Source: Calditrichaceae bacterium (lineage in GTDB: Bacteria > Calditrichota > Calditrichia > Calditrichales > Calditrichaceae). Taken from it: DNA of 5,521 nucleotides. Numbering within the stretch: the stretch's first letter is position 1; each line of letters begins with the position of its first letter. The DNA lies in assembly GCA_024763405.1 (NCBI GenBank), contig JANTFQ010000174.1, positions 1 through 5,521 on the forward strand, read 5' to 3'. The translations under genes were made by a program, and so were the position numbers. Of this stretch, positions 1-5,064 are shown in pieces. Below the pieces are notes generated by a model that made no database searches, was not told where the DNA came from, and saw only the letters and a list, made by a program, of their open reading frames with translations.

Positions 1-696
1 CTCGAAGAGCAGATGGAGCGCAAACAGCGCCTGACGGCAATGGGCGAACTGGCTTCCGGGGTTGCGCATGAAATCCGGAATCCATTGAATACTATTAGTA
101 CGATTATTCAGCAGTTGAATAAAGATTTTGAACCTGCCAATGATGCGCAGGAATATCATCAGTTAGCCGGTCTGGTTTATAACGAAGTAAACCGTATCAA
201 TCAAACCATTCAGGACTTTTTACGCTTCTCCCGACCGGAGCCCATTCAGGCAGCTGAATTCGATTTAAACGCGTTTCTCGGGGATATTCGAAAGCAGTTC
301 GGAGCCACTCTGGAAGAACATGGCACCACCCTTGCGATTCACGAATCGTGGAGCGGTAAAGTTTTCTGGGATCAAAGACAGATGCGCCAGGTTTTTATCA
401 ATTTGATTCAAAATGCCATTCAGGCTGTTCCGGCAAAGACAGGTAAAATTGAATTATCTGTCCGTAAACGGACGGAAGAGGAGCTGGAAATCGTAGTCAG
501 CGACAATGGCCCGGGAATAAAGAAAGAATTTCAATCTAATATTTTTAACTTATATTTTACGACCAAGGCGAAAGGTACCGGAATCGGCCTGAGTATTGTT
601 CAGCGTATTGTTTACGAACATGGCGGTATTATTTCGGTGGAGAGTGAAGAAAATACCGGGGCGGAATTTCATATTAAAATTCCTGTAAAAATATAA
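1..696 (+). CDS. Sensor histidine kinase, C-terminal part (5' end outside window)
   Basis: This is the transmitter half of a two-component histidine kinase. The frame is open from base 1 (L-E-E-Q before the first Met at 13), so the gene begins upstream and its sensor domain is not visible. Counting residues from base 1, the dimerisation/phosphoacceptor segment has the H-box GVAHEIRNPLN with His23 (codon 67-69). The HATPase domain follows: N-box NLIQNAIQA (Asn138), G1 box DNGPGI (168-173), an F-box-like FTTKAKGTGIGLSIV with the G2 glycines 192-196, then the usual HGG..SVES..GAEFHIKIP ending. All catalytic boxes look intact. HEIRNPL is the type often paired with NtrC-family regulators, and such a regulator is encoded at 3682-5064, so it is the likely partner (inference). 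No terminator is visible after the stop, so read-through into the next gene is possible. The kinase call is very safe; its signal and partner are not shown by sequence. Confidence 0.97.
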   Translation, partial: LEEQMERKQRLTAMGELASGVAHEIRNPLNTISTIIQQLNKDFEPANDAQEYHQLAGLVYNEVNRINQTIQDFLRFSRPEPIQAAEFDLNAFLGDIRKQFGATLEEHGTTLAIHESWSGKVFWDQRQMRQVFINLIQNAIQAVPAKTGKIELSVRKRTEEELEIVVSDNGPGIKKEFQSNIFNLYFTTKAKGTGIGLSIVQRIVYEHGGIISVESEENTGAEFHIKIPVKI

Positions 697-734
697 GTAC
701 CGTTTCATTGTTCACGACCATCCGGTTCCATAGG

Positions 735-748
735 CGCCCGCCTCGTCG
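735..748 (+). promoter_or_regulatory. Candidate upstream activator site of the DUF2202 gene
   Basis: The sequence CGCCCGCCTCGTCG lies 93 bases upstream of the -24 GG of the promoter at 827-841. It matches the 14-mer at 1676-1689 in 11 of 14 positions, the other three being C/T transitions, and the distance to the second promoter is identical. It overlaps a perfect inverted repeat AGGCG-CC-CGCCT (732-743). The position, about -115 from the predicted transcription start, suits an NtrC-type enhancer. Binding by the regulator encoded at 3682 is inferred. Confidence 0.45.
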
Positions 749-826
749 TATTATTCAAACATCCGCCAATTTTGAAATTGTTTTAACTCTTTTATAATCA
801 ACTGGATATTCCTTCTGATTAAATAT

Positions 827-841
827 TGGCACAGCCTTTGA
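827..841 (+). promoter_or_regulatory. Sigma54 (-24/-12) promoter of the DUF2202 lipoprotein gene
   Basis: TGGCACA-GCCT-TTGA matches the sigma54 consensus TGGCACR-N4-TTGC. The -24 GG is at 828-829 and the -12 G at 840 with exact spacing; the final consensus C is A. Transcription would start near 852, giving a leader of about 38 bases before the ATG at 890. The same architecture recurs at 1768 and 2451, which raises confidence well above a single motif match. Confidence 0.8.
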
Positions 842-889
842 CTTAGAGAAGACAGTGTGCAGTTAAATTCAATCAAAAGGAGTAAGATC

Positions 890-1573
890 ATGAAGTTTAA
901 ATTATTCATATTTAGCGCCTCTCTGGGGGCAGCACTGCTTAGCAGTACCATTTTAGCCGGTTGTACAAATTCCGTAAATGCATCCGGAGCAGATACCAAT
1001 AATTCCGATATTCTGATAACCGAAGCCGTTATTGATAGTCTTCCGTTTGAGGAGCTGAGCATGGAAGAGACCAACGGTCTCCTTCTTATGCGGGAAGAAG
1101 AAAAGCTGGCCAGAGATGTCTATTTAACCCTATATGGTGTTTGGGGACAGCGCGTATTTACAAATATATCCGGTGCAGAACAAACCCACATGAGCGCCAT
1201 AAAAATGATTCTTGATAAATATGAACTGACGGACCCGGTTCAGAGCGATTCCATCGGTAGTTTCACTAATGCGGATTTAAGGGGACTCTATGCATCGCTT
1301 ACAACGCAGGGAAGTGTTTCTTTGATTGAAGCGTTGAAGGTTGGCGCCCTGATTGAAGAAATTGATATACGGGACCTCGTTAAAGAATTGGACGAAAATG
1401 TGGACAATGCGGATGTGACGCTTGTCTATGAGAATTTATACAGAGGATCGCGAAACCATTTACGGGCCTTTGTACGGAATTTGAACAGACAGGGTGTTAC
1501 TTACGAACCGACCGTTTTGGAACCATCGGATTACCAGGCTATAATCGACAGCGATTGGGAACGCGGCAGGTAA
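890..1573 (+). CDS. DUF2202 ferritin-like domain lipoprotein
   Basis: A predicted exported lipoprotein of 227 residues. The start at 890 is chosen because AAAAGGAG (875-882) sits 7 bases upstream and the product then begins with a classic lipoprotein signal: MKFK, a hydrophobic stretch, and lipobox LAGC with Cys25. An in-frame GTG at 857 has no such site. After a short polar linker (26-55) comes a DUF2202 domain (ferritin-like superfamily): EEEKLARDVY (69-78), WG..VF.NIS..EQTHM with an ExxH pair Glu97/His100, GALIEEIDI (152-160), and the hallmark RGSRNHLRAF (185-194, His190). These acidic and His residues could hold a di-metal centre, as in ferritin-like four-helix bundles; that is inference, and the family's reaction is not established. 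No catalytic residue is obviously missing. It is probably a monocistronic unit, with a sigma54 promoter at 827 and a terminator at 1587. The residue after Cys25 is Thr, so there is no Asp retention signal and outer-membrane sorting is plausible. Confidence 0.92.
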   Translation: MKFKLFIFSASLGAALLSSTILAGCTNSVNASGADTNNSDILITEAVIDSLPFEELSMEETNGLLLMREEEKLARDVYLTLYGVWGQRVFTNISGAEQTHMSAIKMILDKYELTDPVQSDSIGSFTNADLRGLYASLTTQGSVSLIEALKVGALIEEIDIRDLVKELDENVDNADVTLVYENLYRGSRNHLRAFVRNLNRQGVTYEPTVLEPSDYQAIIDSDWERGR

Positions 1574-1586
1574 GGATTGAATGAAT

Positions 1587-1615
1587 AAAAAAAGGGCTTA
1601 TGGCCCTTTTTTTTT
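1587..1615 (+). terminator. Rho-independent terminator after the DUF2202 gene
   Basis: The stem GGGC (1594-1597)/GCCC (1603-1606) with loop TTATG is extended by A7 (1587-1593) pairing with T7 (1607-1613). It ends in an unbroken nine-T run. It lies 13 bases after the stop codon. The A-tract on the left side means it could also stop transcription coming from the right. It insulates the next promoter from this unit. Confidence 0.92.
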
Positions 1616-1675
1616 GATAAGAAAATTAATGGATTCTAAAAATCACAAATTATTAGACCAATTGGTAAAGGGTTT

Positions 1676-1689
1676 CGTCCGTTTCGTCG
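1676..1689 (+). promoter_or_regulatory. Candidate upstream activator site of the Asp-repeat protein gene
   Basis: The sequence CGTCCGTTTCGTCG starts 93 bases before the -24 GG at 1769, exactly as its counterpart at 735-748 does for the first promoter. The two share CGYCCGYYTCGTCG. Here it is part of a local direct repeat, TTTCGTC at 1673-1679 and 1682-1688 (9-base period), rather than an inverted repeat. Enhancer function is inferred from conservation and position. Confidence 0.45.
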
Positions 1690-1728
1690 ATATTCTTTTA
1701 AACAGGGTTTTCCCGGATTCTGTATAAA

Positions 1729-1744
1729 GCAGTTTAAAAACTGC
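1729..1744. repeat. Perfect 16-base inverted repeat upstream of the second sigma54 promoter
   Basis: GCAGTTT-AA-AAACTGC has two perfect 7-base arms with a 2-base spacer, centred about 32 bases before the -24 GG and near -57 from the predicted start. No T-run follows, so it is not a terminator. A dimeric repressor or activator site is possible, but no protein can be assigned to it. The other two promoters lack this element. Confidence 0.5.
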
Positions 1745-1767
1745 ATGTTAGGCCAATGAAATTAATA

Positions 1768-1782
1768 TGGCACAGGATTTGA
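1768..1782 (+). promoter_or_regulatory. Sigma54 (-24/-12) promoter of the Asp-repeat protein gene
   Basis: TGGCACA-GGAT-TTGA carries the -24 GG at 1769-1770 and the -12 G at 1781 with exact sigma54 spacing; the last consensus base C is A. Its -24 box is identical to that of the promoter at 827. The predicted start near 1793 gives a leader of about 30 bases before the ATG at 1823, including the ribosome site. It lies downstream of a strong terminator, so it is probably the only promoter for this gene. Confidence 0.8.
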
Positions 1783-1822
1783 TATAAATACAGAAGAAAT
1801 ACACTTAAATTTGGAGAAGAAC

Positions 1823-2278
1823 ATGAAAAAAATTACCGTAATGATTATCCTGGCTTTTTCTGTTTTAGCCGGAACTGCCTTCGCGCAGGATTCTTTGCAA
1901 ATTCAGCACAAGAAACAGATGCGTATGAAAATGAACCATAAGCTGCAGGGACAAGGTCAGCACGGCGTTGGTTTTGTTGATGCCGATGGCGACGGATATA
2001 ATGACAATGCGCCCGATGCCGATGGCGATGGGATTCCCAATGGAATGGACCCGGACTATACCGGAGGAAAGATGCACCGGGGAAATACCGGTATGGGTTT
2101 TGTGGATGCCGACGGAGATGGGATTAATGATAATGCGATGGATGCGGATGGTGATGGTATTCCGAACGGGAAAGACCCTGATTTTGTCCGGCCCCAAAAC
2201 GGAAGCGGAAAAAATCGCGGCAATGGCCAGGGACAGGGAACTGGCCGTAAAGGCGGCCATAAACGGGGTGGAAAATAA
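1823..2278 (+). CDS. Small secreted protein with two DxDGDG calcium-binding-type repeats
   Basis: A predicted exported protein of 151 residues. The start at 1823 is preferred over the in-frame TTG at 1811 because GGAGAAG (1813-1819) is the ribosome site and overlaps that TTG. A Sec signal peptide (MKK, then a hydrophobic core, then AFA) is probably cleaved between Ala21 and Gln22. Next come a basic, Met/Gln/His-rich segment (28-47) and two near-identical units with a 42-residue period. Unit 1 (48-80) and unit 2 (90-122) each read G.GFVDADGDG.NDNA, then DADGDGIPNG.DPD. Each holds two DxDGDG loops of the kind that bind Ca2+ in thrombospondin type 3 and EF-hand-like repeats, so four sites are predicted. 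The tail (124-151) is Gly/Lys/Arg-rich, giving an acidic core between two basic ends. No enzyme domain is seen and no family name is certain. It is monocistronic between a sigma54 promoter and a terminator. Metal or calcium binding at the cell surface is inference. Confidence 0.9.
   Translation: MKKITVMIILAFSVLAGTAFAQDSLQIQHKKQMRMKMNHKLQGQGQHGVGFVDADGDGYNDNAPDADGDGIPNGMDPDYTGGKMHRGNTGMGFVDADGDGINDNAMDADGDGIPNGKDPDFVRPQNGSGKNRGNGQGQGTGRKGGHKRGGK
1964..2188 (+). repeat. Two-copy tandem coding repeat (126-base period)
   Basis: Unit 1 (1964-2062) and unit 2 (2090-2188) encode matching Asp-rich 33-residue blocks separated by a nine-residue linker. At DNA level they differ mostly at third codon positions (for example GCC/GCG and GGC/GGA/GGT for Ala and Gly), so the duplication is old and the protein sequence has been kept by selection. 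Within each unit the GATGGCGATGG-type half repeats again. Confidence 0.9.
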
Positions 2279-2306
2279 ATAATTGAAGCTTCATCACACC
2301 CCCAGT

Positions 2307-2336
2307 AAAAGCCCGGATTAAACCCGGGCTTTTTTT
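2307..2336 (+). terminator. Rho-independent terminator after the Asp-repeat protein gene
   Basis: The stem GCCCGG (2311-2316)/CCGGGC (2324-2329) has a seven-base loop and is lengthened by AAAA (2307-2310) pairing with the start of a seven-T run (2330-2336). It lies 28 bases after the stop codon. It separates this gene from the barrel/regulator operon. Confidence 0.93.
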
Positions 2337-2357
2337 ATGTTCAATATAAAACTCGAC

Positions 2358-2375
2358 AAAGCGGGCTTTCGTTCG
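2358..2375 (+). promoter_or_regulatory. Candidate upstream activator site of the barrel/regulator operon
   Basis: The perfect inverted repeat AAAGC-GG-GCTTT (2358-2369) is followed directly by CGTTCG (2370-2375). The first promoter has the same plan: a 5+2+5 inverted repeat (732-743) followed by CGTCG. The dyad centre is 88.5 bases before the -24 GG, against 90.5 at the first promoter. The base identity to CGYCCGYYTCGTCG is weak, so this is a lower-confidence member of the set. Confidence 0.3.
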
Positions 2376-2450
2376 ACCAAAAGGGCGTACTAAGTAGTTT
2401 TTAAAATATCCTATTGTTCTAAATCCCTTTATTTACAGCCTTTCAAAGAC

Positions 2451-2465
2451 TGGCACGTAATTTGT
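2451..2465 (+). promoter_or_regulatory. Sigma54 (-24/-12) promoter of the barrel/regulator operon
   Basis: TGGCACG-TAAT-TTGT has the full consensus -24 heptamer, GG at 2452-2453 and the -12 G at 2464 with exact spacing; the final C is T. The predicted start near 2476 leaves a leader of about 23 bases before the ATG at 2499. Because the downstream operon appears to include the sigma54 activator gene, this promoter would give positive autoregulation (inference). Confidence 0.82.
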
Positions 2466-2498
2466 CTTGAAAGAAGAAAAAACGAAAGGATCTTCTTA

Positions 2499-3653
2499 AT
2501 GAATCGAATCTCAAATAGCCTGGTGCTTATCGGTATATTGTTTTCATTTGCCTCGGCACAAATTACCACACAAATCAATATATCGTCAACCTACGATGAT
2601 AACCTGCTGCGTTCACATCTGCCGGAATCGGATTTTGTGAGTGACTTAGGTTTAAATATTTTATATTCACCAGGTAAAAGTAATTTAAGGTATTTTTTAA
2701 ATCCCGATTATTTTAAATATCAGATCAATTCAACACGTAATTTTTTTATGAACCGGCTTGGTTTTAATAATCAGATAGCCTTGAATGAAGAAAAAAATAA
2801 AATTTTCTATTTTGGTGCTGAATGGGATATTCGGATGAATGGCAGCGATTATGATTACTATGATTATAATCAGCTGTATGCGTATGCAAATTTTAATTAT
2901 AATAAGGGCGCTTTCTTTTTAAAAAGCGGATACAATTATCGCTACAGGAGTTATAGCAATATTCCGGAATTAACCAACAACCGTCACTATGTCTTCATCC
3001 AGGGCAACAGTTCTTTTCCTACCCGCACCTCTCTTATTCTCGAAGCGGACGCCGGGTATAAATCTTTTGGAGGACAAGAATTATATGCCCTTTCGGGCGG
3101 AGGCAGAGGCGCCGGTCGTATGGGCGGTGGTTATAGTACGTATTCAGCCACTCAAATTCCCAGCCTTTCTCAAGCCGTCTTTCTGGCACGTGTCGCTCAA
3201 TCCATCTATACTAAAATGGGAATCTACATTCAATACCGTAAACAAATCAGCCTAAACAGTAATTCTTCCTATAGTAATCAGAGCGATTATTATCAGGACG
3301 AAGAGCTTTTTGATGACCCTTTTAGTTATGAAAGTGACCAGTATTCCAGCCAACTTACCTGGATGCTGCCCTGGAATTTAAAACTGCAGACCGGATTTAG
3401 TCTGAGCACAAAAACATATATTAGTGAAAATGCCTTTCTTTCTGCCGAAGACAGTATCGGTCTGGGTGGGATTCGTAAAGATGAACAAAAGAATTTCAAT
3501 TTTTCACTTTCAAAAAAGTTTTTTCCGCGTAAGGCCTGGTTGAAATCCTTAAGTATCGCTTTAAATTATTCTTATATTCTGAACGAATCGAACAGTTACT
3601 GGTATGATTATAAGAATAATTTCGCAAGTGCCGGGATTCGCTGGAACTTTTAA
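2499..3653 (+). CDS. Predicted outer-membrane beta-barrel protein
   Basis: An exported protein of 384 residues without a family I can name. The start at 2499 has AAAGGA (2485-2490) eight bases upstream. A Sec signal peptide with FASA|Q predicts cleavage after Ala20. The mature part opens with ITTQINISSTYDDNLLR, a common opening of porin-like barrels. It continues with many short alternating polar/aromatic segments rich in Tyr, Phe, Asn and Ser (for example YDYYDYNQLYAYANFNY), with charged turns and no long hydrophobic helix. It ends in FASAGIRWNF, whose final Phe and alternating pattern fit the beta-signal read by the Bam complex. A Gly/Arg-rich stretch (200-211) probably forms a loop. The size allows roughly 14-18 strands, which is an estimate from length only. 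It is the first gene of the predicted operon with the response regulator, and may act as a channel or surface structure induced by that system. Substrate unknown. Confidence 0.82.
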   Translation: MNRISNSLVLIGILFSFASAQITTQINISSTYDDNLLRSHLPESDFVSDLGLNILYSPGKSNLRYFLNPDYFKYQINSTRNFFMNRLGFNNQIALNEEKNKIFYFGAEWDIRMNGSDYDYYDYNQLYAYANFNYNKGAFFLKSGYNYRYRSYSNIPELTNNRHYVFIQGNSSFPTRTSLILEADAGYKSFGGQELYALSGGGRGAGRMGGGYSTYSATQIPSLSQAVFLARVAQSIYTKMGIYIQYRKQISLNSNSSYSNQSDYYQDEELFDDPFSYESDQYSSQLTWMLPWNLKLQTGFSLSTKTYISENAFLSAEDSIGLGGIRKDEQKNFNFSLSKKFFPRKAWLKSLSIALNYSYILNESNSYWYDYKNNFASAGIRWNF

Positions 3654-3681
3654 CCCATTCATTAAAACACAGGGAAATAAA

Positions 3682-5064
3682 ATGTCAGATTTCAGAATAT
3701 TGCTAATTGATGATGAACCGGCGCAGATTCTTTCCATCCAGTCTTTTTTAAAGCGCAGGAATTACCAGGTCATTTCGGCTAATTCGGGTACTGAGGGCTT
3801 GGCTTTGTTCCAAAAGGGAAATGTTAATTTAGTGTTTACCGACTATCGGATGCCTGATATGAACGGGTTGCAGGTGGTTAAGGAAATAACCAAAATAAAT
3901 CCCGAGATTCCGGTAATCGTTTTAACGGCGTACAGCGATTCCGAAGATGCCGTTCAGGTTATGAAAGAAGGTGCCTTTGATTATCTTTCCAAACCCATCG
4001 ATTTGGATGAACTGGAGCTGCTGGTACAAAAAGCTAAGGAACGCAATTATCTGATTTCCGAAAATAAACTGCTGCGCACCCAATTGGAAGAGCGTTATAA
4101 ATTTGATGCGGTTATTTCCCAGAGCGGCGAAATGGAAGAAGTCCTGAATACGGCCGGCCGGGCAGCAAAAAGCAAAGCCACCGTGCTGATTCGTGGAGAA
4201 AGCGGAACCGGAAAGGAACTGATTGCCAAGGCGGTTCATTTTGCCAGCGCACGCAAAGATAAACCGATGATTACCGTAAATTGCGCCGCACTCACCGAAA
4301 CTTTGCTCGAAAGCGAATTATTCGGACACGAAAAAGGCTCCTTTACCGGCGCTGCCTCCCAACGAATCGGGCGCTTCGAACAGGCCAATGGCGGTACTTT
4401 GTTTATTGATGAAATCGGAGACATTCCCGCACAAACCCAGGTAAAGCTGTTGCGTGCTTTGCAGTTTGGGGAGTTCCAAAGAGTCGGCGGCAGTGATACG
4501 ATTAAAGTTGATGTGCGTATCATTACGGCGACCAACCGCAATCTGGAAGAAATGATCCGCGAGGGCAGCTTTAGGGAAGACTTGTTCTACCGTATCAATG
4601 TGGTGGCGATTCATATCCCCCCTCTGCGCGAACGTAAATCCGATATTCCATTGTTGATTAGCTATTTTATAAAAAAATATGCCCGGGAAAATGAAAAAGA
4701 AATTTCCGGAATAAGCAGTGAAGCTCAGGATTATCTGATGCGCTACCGTTTCCCGGGAAATATCCGGGAGCTGGAAAACATCGTCGAACGGGCTGTGGTA
4801 ATGAGCCGCGATACTCTTATTACAACCAGCGATCTTCCGGCAGGATTATCGGTAACGCATGAATCGGTTATTCTCGACCCGGTTGATTTTTCACATTCTT
4901 TTATAGAAAAAGTAGCGGCCTTCGAAACGGCAATGATCGAAGAGGCATTAGAGGTGAAAAAGGGCAACCAGAGTCAGGCCGCTAAAATGATGGGGATTTC
5001 GGAACGGCATTTACGCAGCCGTATGCAAAAATTAAATATTGTCAATCACCGGCGCCATATTTAA
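3682..5064 (+). CDS. NtrC-family sigma54-dependent response regulator
   Basis: A 460-residue transcriptional activator with the complete three-domain NtrC plan. The start at 3682 follows AGGGA (3671-3675) by six bases and gives the normal receiver beginning; an in-frame ATG at 3604 lies inside the barrel gene and adds an unrelated 26-residue tail. Receiver (4-120): Asp10/Asp11, phosphoacceptor Asp54, Thr82, Lys104. AAA+ domain (about 143-375): Walker A GESGTGKE (172-179), sigma54-contact loop GSFTGA (219-224), Walker B FIDE (Asp243/Glu244), arginine fingers Arg298 and Arg304, sensor II motif GNIRELEN (359-366, Arg362). The Fis-type helix-turn-helix is near 428-451 (NQSQAAKMMGISERHLRSRMQKL). 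GSFTGA has Ser in place of the usual Ala, but the FTGA core is intact, so sigma54 activation is expected. It lies 28 bases after the barrel gene with no terminator between. It probably controls the three sigma54 promoters in this window and is phosphorylated by the kinase at 1-696 (inference). Confidence 0.97.
   Translation: MSDFRILLIDDEPAQILSIQSFLKRRNYQVISANSGTEGLALFQKGNVNLVFTDYRMPDMNGLQVVKEITKINPEIPVIVLTAYSDSEDAVQVMKEGAFDYLSKPIDLDELELLVQKAKERNYLISENKLLRTQLEERYKFDAVISQSGEMEEVLNTAGRAAKSKATVLIRGESGTGKELIAKAVHFASARKDKPMITVNCAALTETLLESELFGHEKGSFTGAASQRIGRFEQANGGTLFIDEIGDIPAQTQVKLLRALQFGEFQRVGGSDTIKVDVRIITATNRNLEEMIREGSFREDLFYRINVVAIHIPPLRERKSDIPLLISYFIKKYARENEKEISGISSEAQDYLMRYRFPGNIRELENIVERAVVMSRDTLITTSDLPAGLSVTHESVILDPVDFSHSFIEKVAAFETAMIEEALEVKKGNQSQAAKMMGISERHLRSRMQKLNIVNHRRHI

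Noticed and set aside
732..743. AGGCG-CC-CGCCT as a terminator for the kinase gene
   Set aside because: The 2-base loop is too small for a good hairpin and no T-run follows. It fits better as part of the candidate regulatory site.
857..889. Upstream start of the DUF2202 gene at GTG 857
   Set aside because: The extra 11 residues would precede a complete lipoprotein signal peptide. The ribosome site at 875-882 fits only the ATG at 890, and the predicted transcript start is near 852, leaving no leader for 857.
751..1074. Minus-strand open frame across the start of the DUF2202 gene
   Set aside because: It overlaps a well-supported gene and two regulatory features on the other strand, shows no recognisable domain, and has no convincing ribosome site.
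1968..2282. Open frames overlapping the Asp-repeat gene in another plus frame and on the minus strand
   Set aside because: The repeated GAT/GGC-type codons leave stop-free runs in other frames. These products are low-complexity by-products of the repeat, without a ribosome site or signal peptide, while the frame at 1823 has both.
3184..3198. TGGCACG inside the barrel gene as a further sigma54 promoter
   Set aside because: The -24 heptamer is perfect, but the -12 region reads GCTC where TTGC is needed, and the site lies inside coding sequence. Treated as chance.
3604..3681. N-terminal extension of the response regulator from the ATG at 3604
   Set aside because: The added residues do not belong to the receiver fold, the codons lie within the barrel gene, and a ribosome site sits just before the ATG at 3682, which gives the normal receiver start.
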